Assembly: GCF_001580545.1 (NCBI RefSeq)
Contig: NZ_LRBG01000039.1
Location: 124,001 to 188,000 of the forward strand
Direction of reading: 5' to 3'
Origin: Paraburkholderia monticola
Lineage (GTDB): Bacteria > Pseudomonadota > Gammaproteobacteria > Burkholderiales > Burkholderiaceae
DNA length: 64,000 nt
Shown: positions 33,075-44,111 of the stretch, in pieces
Numbering within the stretch: the first letter of the stretch is position 1
Layout: the number at the start of each line of letters is the position of its first letter
Program-made: the position numbers and the translations under genes
Notes under the pieces: model-generated
Seen by the model: only the letters and a program-made list of their open reading frames with translations
Database searches by the model: none
What the model was told of the DNA's origin: nothing

Positions 33075-34250
33075 TTACGAGCCGGCCGCCGGCAGTGTCG
33101 CCGCGAAGAAATCGCGTACCTGTGCGGCGGTCTGCGCATGAATCGCGGCGCGATCGACACCCGGACCGTCCTTGCAGAGCGGCGCGAGACGCTCCATCAC
33201 CTCGGGCTCGCACACATCCATGAAGGTGTAGTGCGACGCGCCCGGCACCATCGTCACCGTCGCCTGCGGCATGAAGCCCGCGATGCGGTGAATGTTGGTG
33301 CCGACCGGCGCGGTGGTATCGGCCTCGCCCGCGAGCAGCGCGACCGGAATCGTCACTTCCTTGAACGACGCGCCATTAAAAGCCTCGCCGAGCGCGGGCG
33401 CAATCGCGAACGCGGCCTTGATGCGCGGATCGCGATACGAGTCGTCCGAACGCGCGCGCGATGCGTTTGTTTCCGCCGATAGCCCTTCCACGGTCAGCGC
33501 CGGCGCGCCCGGCGCGTGCGCGAGATTCGCGGCTTCGGGCGGCGCGCAGATCGCATCGGCTTCGGGCGACGTACAGAAGCGCTCGAACGCGGCGCGATCG
33601 GTGCGCGCGCCCGCGAGTTCGAGCACCGTATAGCCGCCGAGCGAGAAACCCAACGCGCCGATTCGCGCCGTGTCGACGCGCGGTCCGAAACGCGGGTCTG
33701 CGAGCATGCCGTCGAGCACTTCGCTGACATCGGTCGCGCGCTCCCACCAGAGGGTGAAACCGTCGCGCGTGCGCGGCTCCAGCGCGTTGTTGCCCGGATG
33801 ATTGACGCCCGCGACGATATAACCCTGCGCGGCCAGCGACGCCGCGAGCCAGTCGAGACTGTCAGCGCTGCCGCCGGTGCCATGCGAGAGCAGCAGCAAC
33901 GGGTATTTGGGCTGCGCGGCGGACAGCGGCGCATCGTCGGCGGCGGCGTGACCCAGGAAGATCGGATGGCCCGGCGCACCGAAGTCGTGTGGCGTCTCCG
34001 GCTGCGTCGCATCGGCGGGATACCAGATGCGAGTGATCAGCGCCTGCGTTTGCGCGCCGCGCCAGTTGCGGGCCACGGTGGGATGAAACACGCGACGCGT
34101 TTCGCCCACGTGCCAGTCGGCGGACGCGGTTTGAGCGGCGGCGTGTGCCGGCAACGCGGCCCATAGCGCGCCGGATAACGCCCCCGACAACGCCACCAAA
34201 CACGACACCACCACCGCGCTCGACAGCGCGGCACAGCTTCGACGCATCAT
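33075..34250 (-). CDS. Exported alpha/beta hydrolase, PAF-acetylhydrolase/dienelactone-hydrolase-like
   Basis: A 391-residue hydrolase. The signal peptide is about 40 residues long and ends at PAHAAAQT. The mature part has the oxyanion region LLLLSHGTGGSADS, the nucleophile elbow GFSLGGY with the Ser, an acidic residue probably in LLAGEADTTAP and the charge-relay His in PGASHYTFMD. The order resembles bacterial PAF-acetylhydrolase-like esterases. It is exported to the periplasm; the substrate is unknown. It begins three bases after the stop of the AraC/GyrI regulator gene, so the two form an operon. Confidence 0.85.
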   Translation of the reverse strand: MMRRSCAALSSAVVVSCLVALSGALSGALWAALPAHAAAQTASADWHVGETRRVFHPTVARNWRGAQTQALITRIWYPADATQPETPHDFGAPGHPIFLGHAAADDAPLSAAQPKYPLLLLSHGTGGSADSLDWLAASLAAQGYIVAGVNHPGNNALEPRTRDGFTLWWERATDVSEVLDGMLADPRFGPRVDTARIGALGFSLGGYTVLELAGARTDRAAFERFCTSPEADAICAPPEAANLAHAPGAPALTVEGLSAETNASRARSDDSYRDPRIKAAFAIAPALGEAFNGASFKEVTIPVALLAGEADTTAPVGTNIHRIAGFMPQATVTMVPGASHYTFMDVCEPEVMERLAPLCKDGPGVDRAAIHAQTAAQVRDFFAATLPAAGS

Positions 34251-34253
34251 GGG

Positions 34254-35210
34254 TTAGTCCTCGCGGATGGGGATCAGTAGATCGGTGATGCAGGGATGCA
34301 GCGCGCCGCGATCCGGCGAGCTTCGATACAGTTCGAGCCCCGGCCGCTGATCGCGCCGGTAACCGCTGCGCGGCAGCCAGCCGCTGTACAGTGCCCTGAA
34401 CGTCGGCGAGATCAGCGCATAGGGGCCGACGAGGCGGTGCACCGCGTACAGGCCGCCTTCGAGCCGCAACGGCTCGACGCGTGGCGGGGGCTCGGCAACG
34501 CACGCCCCTTGCGTGGTCTGCGCGAGCCGCTCCATCGCATCATCCATTGCCGACGGCGAGCCCGCGACGATTCCCGCGTGATAGCGAAAACCACCCGCCA
34601 GCGACGCGTCGCGCGCGCAGATCCCGACACGCTCCTGCAATGACGGATGCTCGTCGCAGCGCAGCGTCGTCATCAGCGTGTGAAAGGTCTGGCCGATCGT
34701 CGCGACCGGGCCGTCATGGCGAAGGCACAACACATCGAGTGGCGCGAGTTCGGCGATTTCGACGGACGGCAATGCTGAGGTGTTATCGTCGCCGTCGCCC
34801 CGCTGCCCGGCGCACGCTCGCGCCTGTCGCCGCCGGCCCACCGAAGCCGCCGGATTCGCCACCAGATGCCGCTGCCGCGTCCTGAATTCGCTCGGCGACA
34901 CGCCTGTAAAGTCACGAAAGGCGCGAGCGAAAGCCTGAGGACTGTCGTAGCCGGCGTCGTGCGCGACCGCGGTCACCTGCGCGGCGTCGGTCAGCCGCTG
35001 CGCCGCCTCGGCCAGGCGCAGGCGCTTGACCGTGTCGACGACGCTCTCTCCCATCAACGCGCGATAGATCCGGTGGAAGTGATACGGCGACATATGCGCG
35101 ATGGCCGCGAGGCTGTCGAGCGTGTGCCGCGCGCCTGGCTCGAGCAGAATGGCCTCGACCACGCGAGCGATCCGTCGACGGTAATCACGTTCGGTGCTGG
35201 GCTTCATCAT
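34254..35210 (-). CDS. AraC-family regulator with C-terminal GyrI-like effector domain
   Basis: A 318-residue regulator. The N-terminal two-HTH AraC domain covers residues of about 10-115 (LDSLAAIAHMSPYHFHRIYRALMGES, then VTAVAHDAGYDSPQAFARAFRDF). After a polar linker the C-terminal part of about 155 residues is a GyrI/BmrR-like small-molecule-binding domain (VEIAELAPLDVLCLRHDGPV at its start). This is the Rob layout, with DNA binding first. It is co-transcribed with the exported hydrolase and probably controls it together with some stress response. The start is one of two adjacent ATGs at 35210 and 35207. Confidence 0.88.
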   Translation of the reverse strand: MMKPSTERDYRRRIARVVEAILLEPGARHTLDSLAAIAHMSPYHFHRIYRALMGESVVDTVKRLRLAEAAQRLTDAAQVTAVAHDAGYDSPQAFARAFRDFTGVSPSEFRTRQRHLVANPAASVGRRRQARACAGQRGDGDDNTSALPSVEIAELAPLDVLCLRHDGPVATIGQTFHTLMTTLRCDEHPSLQERVGICARDASLAGGFRYHAGIVAGSPSAMDDAMERLAQTTQGACVAEPPPRVEPLRLEGGLYAVHRLVGPYALISPTFRALYSGWLPRSGYRRDQRPGLELYRSSPDRGALHPCITDLLIPIRED

Positions 35211-35375
35211 GGCGCCACGATAGCGGTCTGCGCGCCGCAAGGCGGTGCAGAACTTGCGGACTTTCGCGTATTCGCGCTTTGCCAACATGCGGGCGGCCGG
35301 GCTCGCGCTGCGTCACATTATGAGCGACGAAGCACGCTGCTTCCTGACACCCGAAAGCCTGTCGAACCGCTGTGC

Positions 35376-36110
35376 TTACCCGCGCTCGCCCTTCCCATAC
35401 AGCGTCGAATCGGCGAAACCTTCGGCGGCCAGCACCTGCCCGACCAGAATCAGCGCCGTGCGCTCGATCGCGCTGCCCTGCACTTTCGCGACGATATCGT
35501 CGAGCGTGCCGGTGATCTTCTCCTCGTCGGGCCAGCTCGCGCGATAGATCACCGCGATCGGACAGGCGCCGCCATAATGCGGCCGCAATTCATCGACGAT
35601 GCGGGCGAGATGCCGCACGCCGAGGTGGATCGCCAGTGTTGCGCGATGCCGCGCGAGATCGCCCAACTGCTCGCCTTCGGGCATCGACGTTTTGCTGGCA
35701 TAGCGCGTGAGAATCAGCGTCTGCGACACGTCGGGCAGCGTCAGCTCGCAACCGAGCGTCGCCGCGCAGGCGGCCGTCGCGGTGACCCCGGGCACGATTT
35801 CATACGGAATGCCCAGCTCGCGCAGCCGCCGGATCTGCTCGCCGATCGCACCGTACAGCGACGGATCGCCGGAATGCACGCGCGCGACGTGCTGGCCCTT
35901 CGCGTGCGCCGCGGCGAGCAGCGCAACGATCTGGTCGAGATCGAGCTCCGCGGTGTTGATCACCTGTTCGGCGCCGTGCCCTTCGAGCACCGCGGCTGGC
36001 ACCAGCGACCCCGCGTACAGGATCACCGGACAACTGCGCACGAGGCGCTGCCCTTTCACCGTGATCAGCTCCGGGTCGCCTGGACCGGCGCCGATAAAAA
36101 ACACCGTCAT
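35376..36110 (-). CDS. cobM: Precorrin-4 C11-methyltransferase CobM
   Basis: A 244-residue SAM-dependent corrin methyltransferase that methylates C11 of precorrin-4 to give precorrin-5. The family features are the N-terminal GAGPGDPELITVKG, the VHSGDPSLYGAIGEQ loop, the SAM-binding PGVTATAACAATLGCELT and the C-terminal YRASWPDE. It is the last gene of the minus-strand cobalamin operon, 38 bases after cobK. The AraC-regulated unit downstream is separated by 165 bases. Confidence 0.95.
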   Translation of the reverse strand: MTVFFIGAGPGDPELITVKGQRLVRSCPVILYAGSLVPAAVLEGHGAEQVINTAELDLDQIVALLAAAHAKGQHVARVHSGDPSLYGAIGEQIRRLRELGIPYEIVPGVTATAACAATLGCELTLPDVSQTLILTRYASKTSMPEGEQLGDLARHRATLAIHLGVRHLARIVDELRPHYGGACPIAVIYRASWPDEEKITGTLDDIVAKVQGSAIERTALILVGQVLAAEGFADSTLYGKGERG

Positions 36111-36148
36111 TCAGTACTCCAGTAGTTATTCAGTGCCCCATTTCCGGC

Positions 36149-36861
36149 TCATGCCTGCAAAGCCTCGAGCAATTCGGCAACGGTGGCGAACTCGCGATCG
36201 ACATCGGGCAGAAGTGGCCGGCGCAGCATGATCACCGGCAAGCCGCGTTCGCGCGCGACCTCGAGTTTCGCCTCGGTCGCGCCGCCGCCGCTGTTCTTGC
36301 TGACGACGACATCGAACGCGAGCAGCGCGAACAGCGCGCGTTCGCCGTCGAGCGTGAACGGCCCGCGCGCCGCGAGGATGCGCGAGCGCGCAGTGTCAGG
36401 ATGCGAATCGAGCACGCGCACGGTCCAGAATTGATGCGGCGGAATCTCGTCGAGATGCGCGAGCGGTTCGCGTCCGAGCGTGAAAAGCGGCCGCCTGAAC
36501 GGCGCGAGCGTGCCGATCAGTTCGTGCCAGTCGCCGACCATGCGCCAGTCGTCGCCGGCTTGCGGCTGCCACGCGGGACGACGCAGCGCCCAGCACGGCA
36601 CGTTCGCCGCGCGGCACGCCTGCACGGCATTCGCGCTGATTTGCGCCGCGTACGGATGCGTCGCGTCGATCACGAGGTCGATCCCTTCGCTCGCCACGTA
36701 ACGCGCCAGTCCCGCGCTGCCGCCGAAACCGCCGACGCGCACCGCGCAGTTCAGGTCGTCGGGCACCTTGCCGAGTCCCGCGAGACTGTACACGTGCGCG
36801 GGACCGAGTTGACGGGCGAGCTTCAGCGCGTCGCCGGTGCCGCCGAGCAGCAGCACGCGCG

Positions 36862-36865
<4 letters not shown>
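36149..36865 (-). CDS. cobK: Precorrin-6A reductase CobK
   Basis: A 238-residue NADPH-dependent reductase that converts precorrin-6A to precorrin-6B. It has the nucleotide-binding start TRVLLLGGTGDALKLARQL, the DATHPYAAQISANA motif and VSKNSGGGATEAKL near the C-terminus, all standard for CobK/CbiJ. The ATG at 36865 overlaps the cbiD stop by four bases (ATGA). The longer frame to 37084 lies inside cbiD and is rejected. Confidence 0.94.
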
Positions 36866-37964
<1,099 letters not shown>

Positions 37965-37965
<1 letters not shown>

Positions 37966-39188
37966 CAGGTATCAGTCGACGTTTTCGCGGGTTTGCTGAC
38001 TTCGAGCAAGGTGATCGGCAACGCCTGGCGCCACGTGTCGAAGCCACCGAGCGGTTGCGCGTGCGCGAGCGCGATGCGCGTCAGCGTGCCGCCATGCCGC
38101 TCGCGCCAGGCGGCGAGCATCGCCTCGCCTTGCAGCGTGACCGCGTTCGCGACGAGCCGGCCGCCGTCGCGCAATTGCGCCCAGCAGGTGTCGAGCACGC
38201 CCGGCTCCGTGACCCCGCCGCCGATGAACACCGCATGCGGCGCCGGCAACTCCCGCAACGCATCCGGCGCGCGGCCAGCCACGAGTTGCAGGCCGGGCAC
38301 GCCCAACGCATCGCGATTCTGTTCGATGAAGCGTTGCCGTGTTTCGTGCGCTTCGATCGCGATCGCGCGACACGTGGGATGCGCGCGCATCCACTCGATG
38401 CCGATCGAACCGCTGCCCGCGCCGACGTCCCACAACAATTCGCCGGGCGCGGGCGCGAGGCGCGCGAGCGTGATCGCGCGGACGTCGCGCTTGGTGAGCT
38501 GGCCGTCGTGGACGAAGGCGTCGTCGGGCAAACCGCAACTCAGCGGCAGACGCGGCGCGTGCGCCGCCGCGCGGCAGTCGAGCGCGATCAGATTGAGCGC
38601 GGCCATCTCGCCGGCCGGCCATTGATCCGCACGGCCATCGACACGTCGCTCCCGTTCTCCGCCGAGATGTTCCAGCACGGTCATGCGGGTCGCGCCGAAA
38701 CCGCGCGCAGCGAGCGCCGCGGCCAACGCCGCGGGCGTGCGGCCGTCCGCGCTCAGCACGAAGAGGCGCGCGCCGTCATGCAGATGCGCATTCAGCGCCG
38801 CGAGCGGCCGGCCCACCAGCGACACGGTCGCGACATCCTGCAACGGCCAGCCGAGCCGCGCGGCCGCGAGCGACAACGACGACGGCGCGGGCAGCACGCG
38901 CAATTCGCCGGCCGGCAACTGCCGCGCGAGGGTCGCGCCGACGCCGAACAGCATCGGGTCGCCACTCGCGAGCACGCACACCGGCTGCGGACGCTCGGCC
39001 AGCAACGGCGCGAGGTCGAACGGACGCGGCCACGCGGCACGGCGCGCGACGAGTCGCGCGGGCAACATCGCCAGATGGCGCTCGCCGCCATACACGACCG
39101 CGGCGCCCAGCAAAGCACGCCGCGCGGGCCGCCCCAAACCGGCGAAGCCGTCGTCGCCAATGCCCACTACGGTCAGCCATGCCGGCAT
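37965..39188 (-). CDS. cobL: Precorrin-6Y C5,15-methyltransferase (decarboxylating) CobL, CbiE-CbiT fusion
   Basis: A 407-residue bifunctional enzyme that methylates C5 and C15 and decarboxylates the acetate at C12. The N-terminal half (about 1-200, WLTVVGIGDDGFAGLG, LASGDPMLFGVGA) is the CbiE-type tetrapyrrole methyltransferase. The C-terminal half (about 215-407) is the CbiT-type Rossmann methyltransferase with LTKRDVRAITLARLAP and the SAM motif DVGAGSGSIGIEW. The start at ATG 39188 begins MPAWLTVVGIG; the extension to 39416 is unlikely. It heads the minus-strand operon cobL-cbiD-cobK-cobM, divergent from cobG. Confidence 0.94.
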
Positions 39189-39500
39189 GCATCCATCCTC
39201 ATCAGTTGCGTCGATTTTCCAGCGATTGCGCCGCGCCGCTTCATGCATGCGGCGCGTGGCAAGCTCGCACGGCGGGTTGCGAAAGTCCGCATGATACCGC
39301 CGCGATGCGGCCCGCGGGCTCGCAACGCGGCGCCTTGCGCTCGCCCAGCGGCAGCCCGCGATGGCCCACAAAGCGGCACTGGGGCCACAACGTAAAGATA
39401 TAATGGCCGCTTTCATTGTTCACGGTTAGCCCGAAGCGCTTTTGCGGCCGCATGGTTCACGCCGGCCCCCAATCGGGCAGCATGCAGCGAGGCCGCAGCC
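39189..39500. promoter_or_regulatory. Divergent control region of the two cobalamin operons
   Basis: This 312-base gap must carry both cob promoters. A perfect -10 hexamer TATAAT (39399-39404) points toward cobG, but its -35 region is poor. I looked on both strands for the conserved B12-box of cobalamin riboswitches and saw none. No ORF is supported. Confidence 0.45.
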
Positions 39501-40940
39501 ATGCCGTCGCGCGACGCCAAACCCGGTGTCCTCTTGAATCGAGCTTCGCCTCCCACCGTTCCATCCCACGCGGCCACGACACCGCGGTCCTCGGCATGTC
39601 CGGGGCTGCTGCGCATCATCCCCGCGCGCGATGGCGGCATCTGCCGCATCAAACTGCCAGGCGGCGTGCTGAGCGCGACGCAGGCCCACGCGATCGCCGA
39701 TGCGAGCACCCTCCATGCCAACGGCGTCGCCGAGTTGACCAATCGCGCGAACCTGCAACTGCGCGGCGTGCGCAGCGGACACGAAGCGGCATTGAGCGCG
39801 GCGTTGCTGCGCGCGGGGCTGGGACCGGCCTCCGGGCTCAGTTCCGCCGACGACGTTCGCAACGTGATGATCAGCCCCGCCGCCGGCCGCGATCCGCACG
39901 CGCTGATCGACACGACGCCGCTGTGCGCGGAGTTGCTCACGCTGCTGCAAAGCGACGCGCGCTTCGCGGCGTTGTCGCCGAAATTCGCGCTGCTGCTCGA
40001 TGGCGGCGAACGGCTCGCACGAGTCGATCATCCGCACGATGTGTGGCTCGCGGCGTCGCCTGGTGAAGCAGGCGTGCGCTTCGTGTTCGGCCTCGCGGGT
40101 TGCCCGGAACCGGCAAGCGAAAACCCGAACGCCGGCGAGGATTGCGATACCCACGGCACGGGCGCGCTCGCAGCCGTGCCGCCGTCGCAGGTGCCCGCGC
40201 TCGTACGCGCGCTGCTGCACACGTTCCTCGACCTCGCCGCCGCCGACGCGACCCGCATGCGCGACCTGCTCGCCACCCACGCCGCCGATGCGCTGCTGCA
40301 GCACGCGCAACGCTACCTCGACTTCCCGCTCGCGCGCGACGCGTCGCTGCGCCACTGGGAACGCCAGCTCCCCGCCGACGCGTCGCTGCGCCTCGGCGCG
40401 CACGCGCAGCGCAGCGAAGGCATGTGGCACGTCGGCGGCCAGCCGCCGCTCGGCCGTCTCGACGCAACCATGCTGCGGGGCCTCGCCGCGCTCGCGCAAA
40501 GCCACGGCAACGGCCTGCTGCACGCCACGCCGTGGCAAAGCGTGCTGCTGCCTGACGTCGCGACGCAAGCGGTGCCCGCCGTGCTCGCACAACTGAGCGC
40601 ACTCGGCCTCGCCTGCGATCCCGCAGAGGCCATCACCCACGTGATCGCGTGCGCCGGCTCGATCGGCTGCGCGAAGGGCCTCGCCGACACCAAGAGCGAC
40701 GCGCTACGGCTTGCCGAGCGCTTGCCCGCCGGCGTCGACGTGCATCTGACCGGCTGCGCGCGCTCGTGCGCGGCCGCGCATTGCGCGCCCTACACGCTGC
40801 TCGCCGTCGCGCCCGGCCGCTACGACCTTTATCGACGCGACGGCCACCCCGGCTTCGGCCAATGCGTCGCGCCCCAACTGACGATCGACGAGTCCGCCGC
40901 GCTGCTCGCGCGCCTCGCCCGGAGTACCCCACATGCTTGA
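39501..40940 (+). CDS. cobG: Precorrin-3B synthase CobG
   Basis: A 479-residue oxygen-dependent monooxygenase that makes precorrin-3B, the ring-contraction substrate of the aerobic pathway. It has the two-fold ferredoxin-like nitrite/sulfite reductase fold. The 4Fe-4S ligands are C384 and C390 (Cx5C, within IACAGSIGCAKG) and C419 and C423 (Cx3C, TGCARSC). The first 35 residues before CPGLLRIIPARDGG are a polar extension and the true start may be later, but no better ribosome-binding site was seen. Its last eight bases overlap cobH. Its presence implies the oxygen-dependent route. Confidence 0.93.
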   Translation: MPSRDAKPGVLLNRASPPTVPSHAATTPRSSACPGLLRIIPARDGGICRIKLPGGVLSATQAHAIADASTLHANGVAELTNRANLQLRGVRSGHEAALSAALLRAGLGPASGLSSADDVRNVMISPAAGRDPHALIDTTPLCAELLTLLQSDARFAALSPKFALLLDGGERLARVDHPHDVWLAASPGEAGVRFVFGLAGCPEPASENPNAGEDCDTHGTGALAAVPPSQVPALVRALLHTFLDLAAADATRMRDLLATHAADALLQHAQRYLDFPLARDASLRHWERQLPADASLRLGAHAQRSEGMWHVGGQPPLGRLDATMLRGLAALAQSHGNGLLHATPWQSVLLPDVATQAVPAVLAQLSALGLACDPAEAITHVIACAGSIGCAKGLADTKSDALRLAERLPAGVDVHLTGCARSCAAAHCAPYTLLAVAPGRYDLYRRDGHPGFGQCVAPQLTIDESAALLARLARSTPHA

Positions 40941-41559
40941 TTACATTCGCGACGGTCAGGAGATCTATCGCCAATCGTTCGCGACGATCCGCGCCGAGGC
41001 CGACCTCGCGCGCATCCCCGCCGACCTCGAAAAACTCGCGGTGCGCGTGATTCACGCGTGCGGCATGGTCGACGTGATCGACGACCTCGCGTTTTCCGCC
41101 GGTGCCGGCCGCGCGGGCCGCGGGGCGCTCGCGCAAGGCGCGCCGATCCTGTGCGACGCGGGCATGGTCGCGCAAGGCATCACGCGCGCGCGGCTACCCG
41201 CGAACAACGAAGTGATCTGCACGCTCACGCATCCCGAGGTGCCCGCGCTCGCGCGCGAGCTCGGCAACACGCGCTCGGCCGCCGCGCTCGAATTGTGGCG
41301 TCCGCGCCTGGCGGGCAGCGTCGTCGTGATCGGCAATGCGCCGACCGCGCTGTTTCATCTGCTCGATCTGCTCGACGCCGGCGCGCCGAAGCCCGCGCTG
41401 ATTCTCGGCTTTCCGGTCGGCTTCGTCGGCGCGGCGGAATCGAAAGCGGCGCTCGCCGAAGACAGCCGCGGCGTGCCCTACGTCGTCGTGCACGGACGCC
41501 GCGGCGGCAGCGCGATGGCCGCCGCCGCGGTCAACGCGCTCGCGACGGAGGTCGAATAA
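40933..41559 (+). CDS. cobH: Precorrin-8X methylmutase CobH
   Basis: A 208-residue enzyme that moves the C11 methyl group to C12 and yields hydrogenobyrinic acid. It opens LDYIRDGQEIYRQSFATIRAEA and carries VRVIHACGMVD, which includes the catalytic His, then NAPTALFHLLDLLDAGAPKPALILGFPVGFVGA toward the C-terminus. It overlaps cobG by eight bases and touches cobI with no gap, so the four plus-strand genes are translated as a coupled operon. Confidence 0.95.
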   Translation: MLDYIRDGQEIYRQSFATIRAEADLARIPADLEKLAVRVIHACGMVDVIDDLAFSAGAGRAGRGALAQGAPILCDAGMVAQGITRARLPANNEVICTLTHPEVPALARELGNTRSAAALELWRPRLAGSVVVIGNAPTALFHLLDLLDAGAPKPALILGFPVGFVGAAESKAALAEDSRGVPYVVVHGRRGGSAMAAAAVNALATEVE

Positions 41560-42303
41560 ATGACGAGCCAGATGACAAGTCGCGGACGGCTGTACGGTAT
41601 CGGCGTCGGTCCGGGCGACCCGGAACTGATCACGTTGAAAGCGCTGCGTTTGCTGAAAGCGGCGCCGGTGGTCGCGTACTTCGTCGCGAAGGGCAAGAAA
41701 GGCAACGCGTTCGGCATCATCGAGGCGCATCTGCACGATGCGCAGCAGCATCTGCCGCTCGTCTATCCGGTCACGACCGAAGCGCTCGAACCGCCGCTGT
41801 CGTACGAAGCGATCATCGCGGACTTCTACGACACCGCCGCCGAAATCGTCGCGGGCCATCTCGACGCAGGGCGTGACGTCGCGGTGATCTGCGAAGGCGA
41901 TCCGTTCTTCTACGGCTCGTACATGTATCTGCACGACCGGCTCGCGGCGCGCTACGACAGTGAAGTGGTGCCCGGCGTGTGCTCGATGCTCGGCGGTGCG
42001 GCCGTGCTCGGCGCGCCGCTCGTGTATCGCAACCAGAGCTTGTCGGTGCTGTCGGGCGTGCTGCCCGAGGACGAGCTGCGCCGCCGCCTCGCCGATGCGG
42101 ACGCCGCGGTCATCATGAAGCTCGGCCGCAACTTCGACAAAGTGCGGCGGGTGCTCGACGAACTCGGACTCGGAGAGCGCGCGCTGTACGTCGAACGCGC
42201 GACGATGCGCAATCAGCGCATCGTGCCGCTCGCCGAAGTCGATCCGATGGCCTCGCCGTATTTTTCGCTGCTGGTCGTGCCGGGGCAAAAATGGCAAGGA
42301 TGA
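41560..42303 (+). CDS. cobI: Precorrin-2 C20-methyltransferase CobI
   Basis: A 247-residue SAM-dependent methyltransferase that adds the C20 methyl to precorrin-2 and gives precorrin-3A. Marks are GRLYGIGVGPGDPELITLKA, the ICEGDPFFYGSYMYLHDRL motif and PGVCSMLGGAAVLGAPL. The start follows the cobH stop directly. Its own stop overlaps the next ATG as ATGA. Confidence 0.95.
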   Translation: MTSQMTSRGRLYGIGVGPGDPELITLKALRLLKAAPVVAYFVAKGKKGNAFGIIEAHLHDAQQHLPLVYPVTTEALEPPLSYEAIIADFYDTAAEIVAGHLDAGRDVAVICEGDPFFYGSYMYLHDRLAARYDSEVVPGVCSMLGGAAVLGAPLVYRNQSLSVLSGVLPEDELRRRLADADAAVIMKLGRNFDKVRRVLDELGLGERALYVERATMRNQRIVPLAEVDPMASPYFSLLVVPGQKWQG

Positions 42304-44111
42304 CCGCGCCCGCCATCGTGATTCTCGGCGCCGGTGCGCTCGCGACCGCGCGACGGATTCAGGCGCTTTATGCCGAAGGCGGCGTCGCTAGCGATTGCCA
42401 GGTGCATGCGTTGCAAGGCCGTGTCGCAGCCGATGTTTCGTACACCGAGCTCGGCGCGCATCTGCGCGAGCTGTATGCGCGCGGCACGCCGATCGTCGCG
42501 TTGTGCGCGGCCGGCATCGTGATCCGCTGCCTCGCGCCGCTGCTGTCGAACAAAGGCGCCGAGCCGCCCGTGCTCGCGGTCGCCGAGGATGGCAGCGCGG
42601 TCGTGCCGCTGCTCGGCGGCCTCGCGGGCGTCAACGTGATGGCGCGCGACATCGCCGCCGCGCTGGCCGTGCAGCCCGCGATCACGACGAGCGGCGAACT
42701 GCGCTTCGGCACCTGCGTGCTCAATCCGCCCGACGGCTATGCGCTCGCCGACCTCGGTCAGGGCAAGCGTTTCGTATCGGATCTGCTCGCGGGCGAAAGC
42801 ACGCGCATCGAAGGCGACGCGCCGTGGCTCGACGATGCACAGCTGCCGCGCTCGGCGTCGGCGCGTCTCGCGATTCGCGTGACGCCGCACGCGTGGGATG
42901 GGCGCGAAGACGAGCTCGTGATTCATCCGCGCTGTGTGGTGGCGGCGGTGGTGGTCAGCGATGGTGCGTATGCGAAAGCCGACACCGATGCGGCCCACGC
43001 AATCGTCGCAAGCGTGCGCGCGGCACTGAGCGCGCACGGTTTCGCGGCGCTTTCGCTCGCGGCCCTGCTCGTGCCATCGGCCAGCATGACCGACCCGGCG
43101 CTCGCGCGAGCGGCAACGCTTCTCGACGTGCCGCTGCGCTTTGCCGATGCCGGCGCCGAAGCGGGCGAGCCGAACGCCGAGACGCTGCTGCACACCGCGC
43201 TACGCGTCCCGCACGAAACGCTACCCGAGCTCGCTCACGACGCCGCCAACCTCCACGTCGCGCTAGCCCTCGCCCCGCTCGCCATCGATCCCGCGACGAT
43301 CGGCCGTGCGCGCGGCCGTCTGAGCGTAATCGGCCTGGGCCCCGGACGTCCCGATCTGATGGTCCCGGCCGCGCGCACCGCGTTGAACGAAGCGACCGAC
43401 ATCCTCGGCTACGACACCTACGTCAAAATGGCCGGCCCGTTGCGCCCCGATCAACGCGTGCACGGCACCGACAATCGCGAGGAAATGCAGCGCGCGCGGC
43501 ACGCGTTCGAACTCGCCAGCGCAGGCCGTTCGGTCGTGATGGTTTCGTCGGGCGACCCCGGCGTGTTCGCGATGGCGGCCGCCGTGCTCGAAGCGCTCGA
43601 AGCCTCACAAAACGATGCATGGGCCGCCGTCGAACTGTCGATCGTGCCGGGCGTGTCGGCCGCGCTCGCGACCGCCGCGCAGGCCGGTGCGCCGCTTGGC
43701 CACGACTTCTGCATGCTGTCGCTATCGGACAACCTGAAGCCGTGGACGATCATCGAGACCCGCCTGCGCCACGCGGCGCAAGCCGACCTCGTGATGGCGT
43801 TCTACAACCCGATTTCGCGCGCCCGTCCGTGGCAACTCGACAAGGCGCTCGATATCGTGCGGGAATATCGCGCGCCATCGACCCAGGTGGTGCTGGGGCG
43901 CGATATCGGCCGGCCCGGCGGCACGCTGCGCACGCTGACGCTCGGCGAGCTGCGCTCGGCCGACGTGGATATGCGCACGATGGTGATCGTCGGGTCGTCG
44001 CTGACGCGAAGCTTCGCTTGCGGCGATCACGGCGCGCAGTGGGTGTACACGCCGCGCTGGTACGAAGCCCTGCTCACCCCACCTTCAGATCCTCCACCGC
44101 CCGCTGCCTGA
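42300..44111 (+). CDS. cobJ: CbiG-CobJ fusion: cobalt-precorrin-5A hydrolase-like plus precorrin-3B C17-methyltransferase
   Basis: A 603-residue fusion. The first 330 residues are CbiG-like, with APAIVILGAGALATARRIQ, GIVIRCLAPLL, PLLGGLAGVNVMARDIA and a later small domain (VSDGAYAKADTDAAHAIV) that equals CobE in the aerobic set. From about residue 340 (LSVIGLGPGRPDLM) to the end it is CobJ, the enzyme of ring contraction and C17 methylation, with MVSSGDPGVFAMAAAVLE and a VVLGRDIGRPG motif. The start at 42300 overlaps the cobI stop; ATG 42291 three codons earlier is the alternative. The last 38 bases overlap the end of the convergent SbcC-like gene. Confidence 0.92.
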   Translation: MTAPAIVILGAGALATARRIQALYAEGGVASDCQVHALQGRVAADVSYTELGAHLRELYARGTPIVALCAAGIVIRCLAPLLSNKGAEPPVLAVAEDGSAVVPLLGGLAGVNVMARDIAAALAVQPAITTSGELRFGTCVLNPPDGYALADLGQGKRFVSDLLAGESTRIEGDAPWLDDAQLPRSASARLAIRVTPHAWDGREDELVIHPRCVVAAVVVSDGAYAKADTDAAHAIVASVRAALSAHGFAALSLAALLVPSASMTDPALARAATLLDVPLRFADAGAEAGEPNAETLLHTALRVPHETLPELAHDAANLHVALALAPLAIDPATIGRARGRLSVIGLGPGRPDLMVPAARTALNEATDILGYDTYVKMAGPLRPDQRVHGTDNREEMQRARHAFELASAGRSVVMVSSGDPGVFAMAAAVLEALEASQNDAWAAVELSIVPGVSAALATAAQAGAPLGHDFCMLSLSDNLKPWTIIETRLRHAAQADLVMAFYNPISRARPWQLDKALDIVREYRAPSTQVVLGRDIGRPGGTLRTLTLGELRSADVDMRTMVIVGSSLTRSFACGDHGAQWVYTPRWYEALLTPPSDPPPPAA

